Of a stretch of 64,000 nt of DNA, positions 43,006 to 52,353 are shown in pieces. The notes under the pieces are model-generated. The model worked only from the letters and a program-made list of their open reading frames with translations. It had not been told where the DNA came from and did no database searches. The DNA comes from Paracoccus sp. MC1862 (lineage in GTDB: Bacteria > Pseudomonadota > Alphaproteobacteria > Rhodobacterales > Rhodobacteraceae). Positions within the stretch are counted from its first letter, which is position 1; the number at the start of each line of letters is the position of its first letter. Location of the stretch: the NCBI RefSeq assembly GCF_016617715.1, contig NZ_CP067225.1, forward strand, positions 372,001-436,000, read 5' to 3'. The position numbers and the translations under genes were made by a program.

Positions 43006-44001
43006 ATGCAGGACGACCGCATGGCCATGCCCGTGCCGGACGAAGCGGGCGCAAAGGCTTCGCTGGGCCATGTGCTGGTCTCGTCCATGCGGGACGAGGG
43101 GCCTTATGCGCTGGAATTCGTGGCCCATCACCGCGCCATCGGCTTTGACCGCATCTTCATCGCCTCGAACGACTGCCGCGACGGGACCGACCTGCTGCTG
43201 GACGCGCTGGACCGCGCTGGCGCGATCATCCATCACCGCAGCACCGTCGCACCCGGAGAGGTGCCGCAGCACGCCGCCTATGCGGCGATGCGCAAGGCGC
43301 ACGGGCTTGACCGCGCCGACTGGCTGATGGTGCTGGATGCCGACGAGTTCCTGGATGTCTGCACGGGGCAGGGCAAGGTGCAGGACCTGACCGCCGCGAC
43401 CGAGGAGAGCGTGGACATCGTGATGCTGAACGCCCGGACCTTCGGGACCGGCGACGATCCCCAGTGGCAGCCGGGCCTTGTCACCGACCAGTTCACCCGG
43501 CGCCTGCCCGAGCGGCATCGCGCGAACGGCCCCGTCAAGACCCTGACGCGGGGGATCGGGCGGTTCCGGCAGATCCACAACCACTCGGTCATGGGATATC
43601 GCGGGGACGGCGACCTGCTGGTGATGCGGGCGGATGGCTCGACCTTCGCAATCCCGCCGGGCGGCAAGCTGTGGGCCTTCCTGCGCAACGTTCCGGTCGA
43701 GGACATCCGCTACGGCATGGCGCATTACAACCATTACGCGGTCAAGTCGCTGGCCTCGTTCCTGCTGCGGCAGGACCGGGGGCGGGGTGCCGCCCCCAAG
43801 GGGCAGCAGAACGACCGCCACACCTATCGCTATTTCGACCGCATCGCCGGGGCGGGCATCCGCGACACCGGCTTCGGCCAGCGCCACGGTGCCCGGCTGC
43901 AGGCCGAATACGCGCGGCTGATGGACATCCCCAAGGTTGCCGCGGCGCAGGCAGAAACCGAGCGCCGCCATGCCGCGCTGATCGAGGCGCTGGCGGGCTG
44001 A
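43006..44001 (+). CDS. family 2-type glycosyltransferase
   Basis: A 331-residue cytoplasmic transferase. The start at 43006 has GGTGGAGG upstream. Conserved parts are MRDEGPYALEFVAHHRAIGF, the substrate-binding IASNDCRDGTDLLLDAL and the DxD-like metal site LMVLDADEFLDV. This is the layout of small GT2-like proteins (often annotated as glycosyltransferase family 2 protein) that may decorate surface polysaccharide. The acceptor is unknown. It converges on purF, with one base between stops. Confidence 0.85.
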   Translation: MQDDRMAMPVPDEAGAKASLGHVLVSSMRDEGPYALEFVAHHRAIGFDRIFIASNDCRDGTDLLLDALDRAGAIIHHRSTVAPGEVPQHAAYAAMRKAHGLDRADWLMVLDADEFLDVCTGQGKVQDLTAATEESVDIVMLNARTFGTGDDPQWQPGLVTDQFTRRLPERHRANGPVKTLTRGIGRFRQIHNHSVMGYRGDGDLLVMRADGSTFAIPPGGKLWAFLRNVPVEDIRYGMAHYNHYAVKSLASFLLRQDRGRGAAPKGQQNDRHTYRYFDRIAGAGIRDTGFGQRHGARLQAEYARLMDIPKVAAAQAETERRHAALIEALAG

Positions 44002-44002
44002 G

Positions 44003-45556
44003 CTATTCCGCCGCGTGGGTGGCGTTGTTCGGGGGAAGGGTGTGGTCCACCGGCTCGTAGCCGGTCTGGTCCTGCTGCGCCTCGGCATCGCCTGACAGCG
44101 GATCGGGCTTCATGCGGAAGCCGCGTTCAAGCTGGTCGAAGGGCGCAACCGGATAGTCGCCCGAAAAGCATGCATCGCAATATTGCGGGCAGGAATCGTT
44201 GCGGCCCTGCGCCTCGCCCACGGCGCGGTAAAGCCCGTCCAGCGAGACAAAGGCGAGGCTGTCCACGCCGATCCAGTCGCGCATTTCCTCGGGGGTCATG
44301 TTCGCGGCCAGCAGCTTGTCGCGGTCCGGCGTGTCCACGCCGTAGAAGCAGGGCCAGGCGGTGGGCGGCGAGGCGACCCGGAAATGCACCTCGGCCGCGC
44401 CCGCGTCGATGATCATGTCCTTGATCTTGCGGCTGGTTGTCCCGCGCACCACGGAATCGTCCACCAGCACGACCCTTTTGCCCTTCACTAGCGCGCGGTT
44501 GACGTTCAGCTTCAGCCGGACGCCCATGTTGCGGATCTGCTCGGTCGGCTCGATGAAGGTGCGGCCCATGTACTGGTTGCGGATGATCCCCATGCCGAAG
44601 GGGATGCCGCTTTCCCGCGCGTAGCCGATGGCCGCGGGGGTGCCTGAATCGGGGACGGGGCAGACGAGATCGGCCTCGACCGGGGCCTCGCGGGCCAGTT
44701 CCACGCCGATCTGGCTGCGCGTCTCATAGACCGACCGCCCGCCGATGATTGAATCAGGGCGGCTGAAATAGACATGCTCGAAGATGCAGAAGCGGCCCGA
44801 GGCAGGCCCAAAGGGGCGCGAGCTTTCGACCTTCCCCTTCGAGATCACGACCATCTCGCCCGGCTCGATCTCGCGCACGAACTCGGCGCCGATGATATCC
44901 AGCGCGCAGGTTTCGGACGCCAGCGCATAGCCGTCGCCCGCAAGCTTGCCCAGCACCAGCGGGCGCACGCCCAGCGAGTCTCGCACGCCGATCAGCTTGG
45001 TGCGGGTCATGGCGATGACGCTGAAGGCGCCCTCGACCCGGCGCAACGCGTCCTTCATCCGCTCGGGGATGTTGCGCTGGATGGACCGCGCCATCAGGTG
45101 GATGATGCATTCGCTGTCCGAGCCCGACTGGAAGATCGAGCCGCGCTCGATCAGCTCGCGCCGCAGGGCGACGGCGTTGGTGATGTTGCCGTTATGGGCG
45201 ATGGCGCAGCCGCCCATGGCGAATTCGCCGAAAAAGGGCTGGACGTCGCGGATCGCCGGGCCTTTTGCCCCTGCGGTGGAATAGCGGACATGGCCGATGG
45301 CCAGTTCGCCCGGCAGGGTTTCCATCAGCGACGCCTTGGTGAAGTTGTCGCGGACGTAGCCGAAGCGGTGGGCGCTGTTGAAGCCCTTGTCGGGGTGGAA
45401 GGCGACGATGCCGCCGGCCTCCTGCCCGCGGTGCTGCAGCGCGTGCAGGCCGAGAGCGACGAAGTTCGCCGCATCATTGACGCCGATCACGCCGAAGACG
45501 CCGCATTCCTCGTGCAGCCGGTCGCTGTCGAATGGATCCGCAAGAAAGGGCTGCAT
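44003..45556 (-). CDS. purF: amidophosphoribosyltransferase
   Basis: A 517-residue enzyme for the first committed step of purine synthesis. The catalytic N-terminal cysteine is C18 (HEECGVFGVIG), which implies removal of a propeptide. The glutaminase domain has HALQHRGQEAGG and GHVRYSTAG. The PRTase PRPP site is KRVVLVDDSVVRGTTS. It is preceded by a structured leader. radA, cvpA and purF run in the same direction and may form one unit, as cvpA-purF do in many proteobacteria. Confidence 0.97.
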   Translation of the reverse strand: MQPFLADPFDSDRLHEECGVFGVIGVNDAANFVALGLHALQHRGQEAGGIVAFHPDKGFNSAHRFGYVRDNFTKASLMETLPGELAIGHVRYSTAGAKGPAIRDVQPFFGEFAMGGCAIAHNGNITNAVALRRELIERGSIFQSGSDSECIIHLMARSIQRNIPERMKDALRRVEGAFSVIAMTRTKLIGVRDSLGVRPLVLGKLAGDGYALASETCALDIIGAEFVREIEPGEMVVISKGKVESSRPFGPASGRFCIFEHVYFSRPDSIIGGRSVYETRSQIGVELAREAPVEADLVCPVPDSGTPAAIGYARESGIPFGMGIIRNQYMGRTFIEPTEQIRNMGVRLKLNVNRALVKGKRVVLVDDSVVRGTTSRKIKDMIIDAGAAEVHFRVASPPTAWPCFYGVDTPDRDKLLAANMTPEEMRDWIGVDSLAFVSLDGLYRAVGEAQGRNDSCPQYCDACFSGDYPVAPFDQLERGFRMKPDPLSGDAEAQQDQTGYEPVDHTLPPNNATHAAE

Positions 45557-45574
45557 CGCGTCGGCCTGTAGCTG

Positions 45575-45667
45575 TGTGGGGTGAAGGTCGCTCGGGCGGC
45601 TGTAGCAGCCCCGAGTCGAGCGGGACTGCGTCTATGTAGGATGGAACCGGTGAAAAGTCACCCCACA
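45575..45667 (-). ncRNA. candidate structured RNA leader of purF
   Basis: A ten-base perfect inverted repeat (45575-45584 TGTGGGGTGA with 45658-45667 TCACCCCACA) encloses about 73 bases. Inside lies a second hairpin in which CTCGGG and GGCTG pair with CAGCC and CCGAG (about 45591-45614). The whole lies 19-111 bases before the purF ATG on the coding strand. It resembles a cis-regulatory RNA or an sRNA. I do not recognise a known riboswitch class. Confidence 0.5.
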
Positions 45668-45702
45668 GGGCGGCAGATCACCGGAACGTCGCGGCTTTCG
45701 GA

Positions 45703-46302
45703 TCAGTTCGCGGCAGGCGCGGGGGCGGTGGGCGCCACCGTGACGCCGGTCGGGCCGCAGTCGCGGACCAGTTGCTCGAAGCGGGCGGCCAGCCAGCCGG
45801 GCGCGTCCTGCGGGATCTGCTGGTTCAGTTCGCCGCTCATCTGCTGGAAGACCTGGGCGGAACGCGACTGGTCCACCATCGCGACCCGCTGCGTCGTCAT
45901 CACCCGGTCGTAGACGATGAAGGCGATCACGACCAGCAGGATGCCGCGGGCCACGCCGAAGAGAAAGCCCATGCCCTGATCGACCCCGCCCAGCGCCGAC
46001 CGCTGCACGACCGACGAGAACAGCGGCGTCAGGATGGAAAACACCACCAGCGCCAGGGCGAAGACCACGGCAAATCCCGCGATCATGCCAAGTTCGCAGT
46101 TGTCAGCGATGATGCTGTCCACGTAAGGGATCTGGGCGATCATCGGGCGCAGGGTCGCGGCAAAGACGAAGGCCAGCACGGCCGCGCCGATCCAGCCCAT
46201 GATCGCCAGCGATTCGCGCACGAAGCCGCGCGAATAGGCGAGGATCGCCGACAGAATGATGACGGCGGCCACAATGCCGTCGATCAGGGTGAATCCGTCC
46301 AT
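45703..46302 (-). CDS. cvpA: CvpA-family membrane protein
   Basis: A 199-residue protein with four predicted N-terminal membrane helices (LIDGIVAAVIILSAILAYSR is the first) and a soluble tail. Family parts are SRGFVRESLAIMGWIGAAVL and DQGMGFLFGVARGILLVVIA. CvpA was first linked to colicin V export and influences envelope stability. Here it sits between radA and purF, the usual cvpA-purF neighbourhood. Confidence 0.92.
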   Translation of the reverse strand: MDGFTLIDGIVAAVIILSAILAYSRGFVRESLAIMGWIGAAVLAFVFAATLRPMIAQIPYVDSIIADNCELGMIAGFAVVFALALVVFSILTPLFSSVVQRSALGGVDQGMGFLFGVARGILLVVIAFIVYDRVMTTQRVAMVDQSRSAQVFQQMSGELNQQIPQDAPGWLAARFEQLVRDCGPTGVTVAPTAPAPAAN

Positions 46303-46349
46303 CTTCTACCGCCCTCTGTGCGGGCCTTGGCCCGGCATGATTGGGGCGG

Positions 46350-47714
46350 TCATCCGGCTCCGAATGTCTCGCCCGTGAAACTGGTCAGATCGGCGACCCG
46401 CGCAAGGCTCATGCCGCCGCCGCCCTCGACCTTCTGGACCTCGGGCAGGATGGCCCGGGAAAAACCAAGTTTCTGCGCCTCTTTCAACCTGTTTTCCGCC
46501 TGCGCCACAGGACGCAGCGCGCCCGACAGGCTGATCTCGCCGAAAAACACCGTTTCGGCGGGCAGGGCGTGGTCTTCCCGCGCACTCAGCAGCGCTGCCG
46601 CGATGGCAAGGTCGGCGGCGGGTTCCACGACCCGCATCCCGCCCGCGACGTTCAGGAACACATCCAGCCCGGCAAAGGGGATGCCGCACCGGGCCTCAAG
46701 CACGGCGAGGATGGTGGACACACGGCCACTGTCCAGACCCACCACCGTCCGGCGCGGCGCGGCGAGCGTCGAGGGTGCCACCAGCGCCTGAACCTCGGTC
46801 AGCACGGGCCGTGTGCCCTCGATGCCGGCGAAGACGGCGCTGCCGGGCACAGGCTCGCCCCGTTCGGACAGGAACAGGGCCGAGGGGTTGGCGACTTCGG
46901 ACAGCCCGCCGCCGGTCATCTCGAAGACGCCGATCTCGCCCGAGGGACCGAAGCGGTTCTTGACCGCGCGCAGGATACGGAACTGGTGGCCGCGCTCGCC
47001 CTCGAAGTAAAGCACCGTGTCCACCATGTGCTCGACCACGCGGGGACCGGCGATCTGGCCGTCCTTGGTGACATGGCCGACGAGGATCACGGCGACGCCG
47101 GATCGCTTGGCGAAGGTCACAAGCTCGTGGGCTGCGGCGCGGACCTGCCCCACGCTGCCCGGCGCGGCCTCGACCGTGTCGGACCACAGCGTCTGGATGG
47201 AATCGATCACCGCCACCTCGGGTCGTTCCGTGTCCAGCGTCGTCAGGATGTCGCGCAGCGCCGTTTCCGTCCCCAGCCGCACCGGCGCGTCCGAAAGCCC
47301 CAGCCGTTGCGCCCGCATCCGTAACTGCGCGCCGGCTTCCTCGCCGCTGATATAGACGGCCGAGGTGCCCCGGCGGGCGAAGGCCGCGGCAGCCTGCAGC
47401 ATCAGGGTCGATTTCCCGATCCCCGGATCGCCGCCGACAAGGATCGCGCTGCCGGGGACCAGTCCGCCGCCCAGGACCCGGTCCAGTTCCTCGATGCCCG
47501 AGGGCGCGCGGGCGGGCGGCGGCTCGGTCGAGGACAGCCCGCTCAGCGGGATCGTGCGGCCGCGCTGGGCGCCGAGGCCCCGGCCCGGTCCCTGGCTCAG
47601 CGGCGCTTCCTCGACGATGGTGTTCCATTCGCCGCAGGCCTCGCAGCGGCCGGACCACTTGCGATGCGCGGCACCGCAGGCGGTGCAGGTGAAGGAGGTG
47701 ACGGGCTTGGCCAT
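46350..47714 (-). CDS. radA: DNA repair protein RadA
   Basis: A 454-residue RecA-like ATPase that helps branch migration in recombination. The N-terminal zinc finger uses C10, C13, C24 and C27 (CTACGAAHRKWSGRCEACGE). Walker A is GDPGIGKST. The RadA-specific KNRFG motif is in AVKNRFGPSGEIGVF. The C-terminal Lon-protease-like domain contains RVVEPAADLAIAAALLSARE. It is first of the radA-cvpA-purF run and divergent from the AI-2E transporter. Confidence 0.96.
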   Translation of the reverse strand: MAKPVTSFTCTACGAAHRKWSGRCEACGEWNTIVEEAPLSQGPGRGLGAQRGRTIPLSGLSSTEPPPARAPSGIEELDRVLGGGLVPGSAILVGGDPGIGKSTLMLQAAAAFARRGTSAVYISGEEAGAQLRMRAQRLGLSDAPVRLGTETALRDILTTLDTERPEVAVIDSIQTLWSDTVEAAPGSVGQVRAAAHELVTFAKRSGVAVILVGHVTKDGQIAGPRVVEHMVDTVLYFEGERGHQFRILRAVKNRFGPSGEIGVFEMTGGGLSEVANPSALFLSERGEPVPGSAVFAGIEGTRPVLTEVQALVAPSTLAAPRRTVVGLDSGRVSTILAVLEARCGIPFAGLDVFLNVAGGMRVVEPAADLAIAAALLSAREDHALPAETVFFGEISLSGALRPVAQAENRLKEAQKLGFSRAILPEVQKVEGGGGMSLARVADLTSFTGETFGAG

Positions 47715-47810
47715 GCCGGCCTATGTGGCAGCCCCACCGGGCGGCCGCAAGCGCGGCGGAACCTATCTAGCAGGCGGTGGTTGGACCGCAGCACCAGCAA
47801 GGGAACGGTC

Positions 47811-49043
47811 ATGGCAGACGGAAGCGAGGTCGCGGGGGCAACCGCCCGGTCAGGAACGCGCGCTCCGCCAAGCGACCGGCCTGACATCCGCACCGTGCTG
47901 CTGGCGCTGATCGCGCTGGTCGTGATCGGCTGGGGCCTGCGCGCGACCGGCGCCGTGGTTATCCCGCTGGTCTCGTCGATCCTGATCGCGCTGGCGGTGA
48001 TGCCCGTGCGCGACCGGGTGCGGGACCGGATGCCCGACAAGCTGAAATGGCTGGGCGTCACCTCGGCCATGGCGTTGATCCTGCTGGTGGTGGCGCTGTT
48101 CTTCGGGGCGCTGTGGCTGGCCGCGCAGCAGGTGATCGCCGAGTTCCCCTCGGGCGAGGAGATCGCGCAGATGCTGCCGCAGGACGGGTCCGAGGACGAG
48201 GCGTCGGGCGGCGACACCGCCCCGGCCCTGCCCCTGAGCCTGCCCGGCGACGGGGCCGAGGCGGGGGCCGAGGCCTTCTCCGACGGCGAGGGATCGGGGC
48301 TTGAGGGGATGCTGTCGGGGTCCGGCGGCGATCTCGCGTCCCGGATGGCCAGCGGCATGGCCAGCGTGCTTGGCAGCGTGGCGACGACGGTCCTCAACTC
48401 GGCGGTCGGGCTCGGCTCGGCGCTGGTCATCATCTTCTTCTTCACCCTGCTGATCCTGATCGAAAGCGGCGACTGGCGGCGGAAGATCGCCACCATCACC
48501 CATCCGCGCGACGAATGGCGGCTGACCGAGTCCGCCGAGGTGATCGCGCAGAAGATCCGCGCCTACCTGCTCATCCGGGCAGCGCTGGGCGTCATCACCG
48601 CCGCGCTTTACGGGCTGTGGCTGTGGTTCTTCGGCGCGGGGCTGATCCTCGTCTGGGTGATCCTGACGTTCCTTCTGAACTTCATCCCCACGGTCGGCTC
48701 GATCATCGCGGGGCTGCTGCCGGTGATCTATGTCTTCATGACGCAGGACATCGGCACCGCGGTTGCGGTTGGCCTCGGCATCCTCGTCATCGAGCAGGTC
48801 ATGGGCAATTACGTCGATCCCAAGGTCGAGGGGAAGCGCGTCTCCGTCTCTCCACTGGTCGTGCTGGTGGGGCTTCTGGCCTGGTCCTGGATCTGGGGCA
48901 TTCCCGGCGCCCTGCTGGCGGTGCCCGTCACGGTGGCGCTGGTCGTGCTGGGCGCCCATGTGCCGGTGCTGCGCCCCTGGGCGCTGCTGCTGTCCGACCG
49001 CACCGACATGAAGGGGCTGAAGGACGCCACCCGCCCGGACTGA
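47811..49043 (+). CDS. AI-2E family transporter
   Basis: A 410-residue membrane protein of the PerM/AI-2 exporter-like family. Hydrophobic helices appear at the N-terminus (RTVLLALIALVVIGWGLRAT) and in a C-terminal block (FIPTVGSIIAGLLPVIYVFM). Between helices is an unusual acidic Gly/Ser-rich loop (DGSEDEASGGDTAPA, then DGAEAGAEAFSDGEGSG), probably periplasmic and disordered. Substrate unknown; related proteins have been linked to Na+/H+ exchange or signal export. The ATG at 47811 is preceded by AAGGGAA. Confidence 0.88.
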   Translation: MADGSEVAGATARSGTRAPPSDRPDIRTVLLALIALVVIGWGLRATGAVVIPLVSSILIALAVMPVRDRVRDRMPDKLKWLGVTSAMALILLVVALFFGALWLAAQQVIAEFPSGEEIAQMLPQDGSEDEASGGDTAPALPLSLPGDGAEAGAEAFSDGEGSGLEGMLSGSGGDLASRMASGMASVLGSVATTVLNSAVGLGSALVIIFFFTLLILIESGDWRRKIATITHPRDEWRLTESAEVIAQKIRAYLLIRAALGVITAALYGLWLWFFGAGLILVWVILTFLLNFIPTVGSIIAGLLPVIYVFMTQDIGTAVAVGLGILVIEQVMGNYVDPKVEGKRVSVSPLVVLVGLLAWSWIWGIPGALLAVPVTVALVVLGAHVPVLRPWALLLSDRTDMKGLKDATRPD

Positions 49044-49057
49044 CGGCAAGGCCGCCC

Positions 49058-49113
49058 GGGGCTCTGCCCCATCGTCGTATACGACGATCCCGGGATATTT
49101 ACCCCGAAGAAGA
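49058..49113 (+). repeat. extragenic palindromic repeat, copy 2
   Basis: GC hairpin GGGGC-TCT-GCCCC (49058-49070), then the 18-base palindrome ATCGTCGTATACGACGAT (49071-49088), CCCGGGATATTT and GAAGAAGA after a spacer. It shares the order and palindrome of the copy at 11131. It lies 14 bases after the transporter stop, where it may help end or stabilise the transcript. Confidence 0.8.
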
Positions 49114-49197
49114 TGGGCATGAGGCTCACGGGGTTGTCGCCTTGCATCGGGCGGGGTCTGCAGCCATTGCAGGGCGCGAGTGACGAAAGGCCCCCGC

Positions 49198-50496
49198 ATG
49201 GCGAACCCAGCCCCCTTTGCGCGCTATGAGTTCATGATCGCCTGGCGCTATCTGCGCGCGCGCCGCGCCGAGGGGGGCGTGTCGGTCATGACCTGGATCA
49301 GCCTGATCGGCATCGCGCTGGGGGTGATGGCGCTGATCGCCACGCTGGCCGTCCGCTCGGGCTTCCGGGCCGAGTTCGTGGACACGATCCTTGGTGCCAA
49401 CGCCCATTCGACGGTCTACCTGCCGCCAAGCTCGATCGTGAACGAGCTGACGGACGAGGTTTATACGGTCGCGGGCACGATTTCCGACTATCCCGCCGCC
49501 GTCACCCGGATCGAGGCTCTGCCCGGCGTCGAGCGCGCCGATCCCGTCGTGCGCGGGCAGGTGATGGCGAGTGTGGCGGATCGGTCGAACGTGGCCGAGG
49601 TCTACGGCCTGAGTGCCGAGGACCTTGCCGCCATCCCCCGTGTCGCCAACCCGGAAACGGCCGAGGGCAACCTGTCCGATTTTGACGAAGGCGTGGCCAT
49701 CGGCATCGGCATGGCGCGGGAACTGGGGGTGAATGTCGGGGACCTGGTGCAACTGATCTCGCCCCACGGGGCGCAGACGGCCTTCGGCACGACGCCGCGC
49801 ATCGCCACCTATCCGGTCGTCTATGTCTTCTCCGCCGGTCGCTATGACATCGACCGCACCCGCATCTACATGCCCTTGGCCGAGGCGCAGTCCTTCTTCA
49901 ACCGCGAGGGCGTCGTGGACGAGATCCAGGTCTTCGTTTCCGACCCCGAGGGCGTGGATGCGCTGACGATGCCCCTAATGCAGGCGCTGCCGGGCGGGAT
50001 CGTCTGGACGTGGCGCGACGCCTCGGGGTCGTTCCTGTCGGCGCTGGACATCGAGGATGACGTGATGTTCGTCATCCTGTCGGTGCTGGTGCTGATCGCA
50101 TCGATGAACATCACCAGCGGCCTCATCATGCTGGTCAAGAACAAGGGCCGCGACATCGGCATCCTGCGGACCATGGGCCTGACGGAAGGGGCGATCCTGC
50201 GCGTCTTCTTCCTCTGCGGAGCCTTCACCGGGATCATCGGCACCATCGCCGGGGTGATCCTGGGCGTCCTTCTGGCGCTGAACGTGGACAGCATCATGGC
50301 GGGGATCAACTGGTTCTCGGGCGGGGGCGCCTGGGACGCCTCGGTGCGCGGCATCTATCGCCTGCCCGCCGAGTTGCGCGGCATCGACATCGCCAAGGCG
50401 GTGGGGCTGTCGCTGACCCTGTCCTTCATCGTCACCATCTTCCCGGCCCGCCGCGCGGCCCGCATGAACCCGGTCGAGGCCCTGCGCTATGAATGA
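49198..50496 (+). CDS. lolC: lipoprotein-releasing ABC permease (LolC/E type)
   Basis: A 432-residue inner membrane permease. It has one N-terminal helix ([20 protein letters not shown]), a large periplasmic domain and three C-terminal helices (the last near [17 protein letters not shown]), ending with [17 protein letters not shown], the LolC/E signature. With LolD it releases outer-membrane lipoproteins to LolA. The ATG at 49198 has GAAAGG upstream; a GTG at 49180 is less likely. It overlaps lolD by eight bases. Confidence 0.95.
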   Translation: MANPAPFARYEFMIAWRYLRARRAEGGVSVMTWISLIGIALGVMALIATLAVRSGFRAEFVDTILGANAHSTVYLPPSSIVNELTDEVYTVAGTISDYPAAVTRIEALPGVERADPVVRGQVMASVADRSNVAEVYGLSAEDLAAIPRVANPETAEGNLSDFDEGVAIGIGMARELGVNVGDLVQLISPHGAQTAFGTTPRIATYPVVYVFSAGRYDIDRTRIYMPLAEAQSFFNREGVVDEIQVFVSDPEGVDALTMPLMQALPGGIVWTWRDASGSFLSALDIEDDVMFVILSVLVLIASMNITSGLIMLVKNKGRDIGILRTMGLTEGAILRVFFLCGAFTGIIGTIAGVILGVLLALNVDSIMAGINWFSGGGAWDASVRGIYRLPAELRGIDIAKAVGLSLTLSFIVTIFPARRAARMNPVEALRYE

Positions 50497-51169
50497 CGTG
50501 CTGCGGCTGGAAGGCATCGCCAAGACCTACAACCCCGGCACCCCCGCCGCCGTCGAGGTGCTGCGCGGCTTGGACCTGTCGGTCGCAAAGGGTGAGATCG
50601 TGGCGCTGGTCGCCCCTTCGGGCGCGGGCAAATCGACGCTGCTGCATGTCGCGGGGCTGCTGGACACGCCCGACGCGGGCCGCGTGGTGCTGAACGGGCG
50701 CGACATGACGGGCCTGCCCGACCGCACCCGGACCGAGGCGCGGCGGCGCGAAGTGGGCTTCGTCTACCAGTTCCACCACCTGCTGCCCGAGTTCACCGCG
50801 CTGGAAAACATCGTTCTGCCGCAGCTTGCCAACGGCGTGGTGGATGGCGCTGCCCGCGCCCGCGCGGCGGACTTGCTGGACCACGTGGGCCTGACGCCGC
50901 GCGCCGATCACCGCCCGGCGGCGCTGTCCGGGGGCGAGCAGCAGCGCGTAGCCTTCTGCCGTGCCCTGGCCAACGCGCCCTCGCTGCTGCTGGCGGACGA
51001 GCCGACGGGGAACCTCGACCCCGCCACCTCGGACCGGGTTTTCGACGTGCTGATGGCGCTGGTGCGCGAGACGGGGATGGCTGCGCTGATCGCCACGCAC
51101 AACATGGAACTTGCCGGGCGGATGGACAGGCTGGTGCAGCTGGACCGCACTGCGCCTGCCGCTGCATGA
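50489..51169 (+). CDS. lolD: lipoprotein-releasing ABC ATPase LolD
   Basis: A 226-residue ABC ATPase. Walker A is APSGAGKST, the signature is [15 protein letters not shown], Walker B is [13 protein letters not shown] and the switch histidine is in LIATHNMEL. It powers lipoprotein extraction by the LolC/E-type permease encoded immediately upstream. The length and motifs are normal. Confidence 0.96.
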   Translation: MNDVLRLEGIAKTYNPGTPAAVEVLRGLDLSVAKGEIVALVAPSGAGKSTLLHVAGLLDTPDAGRVVLNGRDMTGLPDRTRTEARRREVGFVYQFHHLLPEFTALENIVLPQLANGVVDGAARARAADLLDHVGLTPRADHRPAALSGGEQQRVAFCRALANAPSLLLADEPTGNLDPATSDRVFDVLMALVRETGMAALIATHNMELAGRMDRLVQLDRTAPAAA

Positions 51170-51270
51170 GGCTGTTGCGAATATAGTCGGGTTGCTGGCC
51201 TCGGCTGGCAGACCCCGGCAGGCCGCTGCAGCAAGGCCGTGCGCCGTCGCAGGGCTGAAGAGGCCGCCGC

Positions 51271-51540
51271 TTACCGCTTGACGAACTTGAAGAAGCGGCT
51301 TTCGGACCCGTCCTTGGTTTCCTCCTGATAAAGGAAGGCGATGGCGCGGTCCTCGAAGACCTGAAAGAACTCCTCCCACGGGATTTCTTCCAGTTTCTCG
51401 TCGCGCTCGGCGAAATCGACACGCAGGATGCCCTCGCCGTCCTCGCCCTTGGTGCCCTTGACGACGGTGGGGATGCCGCCGCGCTTTTCGATCCATTCAC
51501 GGATCGTGTCGTGGTCGGTGGTGGTCTCGCCGGATGACAG
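51271..51540 (-). CDS. conserved small hypothetical protein, probable CTG start
   Basis: About 89 residues, acidic. The core TTTDHDTIREWIEKRGGIPT and WEEFFQVFEDRAIAFLYQEE match a widespread alphaproteobacterial family of unknown function (sometimes mislabelled as glucan branching protein). No ATG, GTG or TTG exists in frame near the expected start. A CTG at 51540 has AGGAGAG eight bases upstream and gives the expected length; the only in-frame start upstream is at 51669. It stands after lolD, convergent with it. Confidence 0.68.
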   Translation of the reverse strand: MSSGETTTDHDTIREWIEKRGGIPTVVKGTKGEDGEGILRVDFAERDEKLEEIPWEEFFQVFEDRAIAFLYQEETKDGSESRFFKFVKR

Positions 51541-51593
51541 GGGTTCTCTCCTGCTTCGGGTTGGGGACAGAACGCTGCGGGCGGGCAGTCTTC

Positions 51594-52304
51594 CTAGACG
51601 TCGCCGATGGGCGTGCCGTGATGGGACCAACTGTCGATTTCCGCGGCCACAAGCTGCTGCAAACGCCACATGTAGGGATCGTCGAGACCATGCGCGGCGA
51701 GCGCGGCGGTGGTGCGCTGCAGATACTCGGCCCCCGACCCGGCATGACCGCAGGCACGGGCGAGCCGCCGGGCCTGTTCCTCGACCGGCAGATGCACCAG
51801 CGTCTGGCCAACCGTCCCGGCGTAGAAGGTCAGCGCGTCTTCGGTCCCGCGTTCGGTTTCCACCGTGATCCAGCAGGCGTTCCGGACCAGTTCCTGCGCC
51901 ACCAGTTCCCGCCGCAGGATCGCGCGCAGCGAGTCGCGTTCGGTTCCCGGCGCGATCTCCATCACCAGCCCGGCGCAGGTGCCGCCCGGTTCCAGCGCCA
52001 GCATGAGACCGGGGCAGTCGGGCGAGCCGCGCCAGTGGTCGAGGTGGATGCAGAAGCTGCGGTGCCAGCCGGGCGCGGTGCCCTTGCGAATTGCGCCCAC
52101 CTCGAAGCCCGGATTCCAGATCAGCGAGCCGTAGGAGAAGATCGGCACCGGACGGGGCCGGCCTGCGGTCAGTTCCTCGGCCAGCGCATCCAGGTCGTCG
52201 TCGGTCAGCAGCGTCCAGCAGGCATCGTAGGGCGGCTCGTCCACCGAGCGGTGGGCGCGGGCGACATGGGCGGGGGTGAGGGCGAGGCTTTGATCGTTGA
52301 TCAT
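51594..52304 (-). CDS. gamma-glutamylcyclotransferase (ChaC-like)
   Basis: A 236-residue protein. The substrate-binding motif FSYGSLIWNPGFEVG lies near residues 56-70, followed by RSFCIHLDHWRGSPDCPGLM and the likely catalytic glutamate in LRRELVAQ. Enzymes of this family degrade glutathione to 5-oxoproline and Cys-Gly. The ATG at 52304 lies 49 bases after the protease stop on the same strand. Confidence 0.9.
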   Translation of the reverse strand: MINDQSLALTPAHVARAHRSVDEPPYDACWTLLTDDDLDALAEELTAGRPRPVPIFSYGSLIWNPGFEVGAIRKGTAPGWHRSFCIHLDHWRGSPDCPGLMLALEPGGTCAGLVMEIAPGTERDSLRAILRRELVAQELVRNACWITVETERGTEDALTFYAGTVGQTLVHLPVEEQARRLARACGHAGSGAEYLQRTTAALAAHGLDDPYMWRLQQLVAAEIDSWSHHGTPIGDV

Positions 52305-52353
52305 CTAGGCCTATGATCTAAGGGTTAAGTAAACATTCTTGCAGACTAAATAA

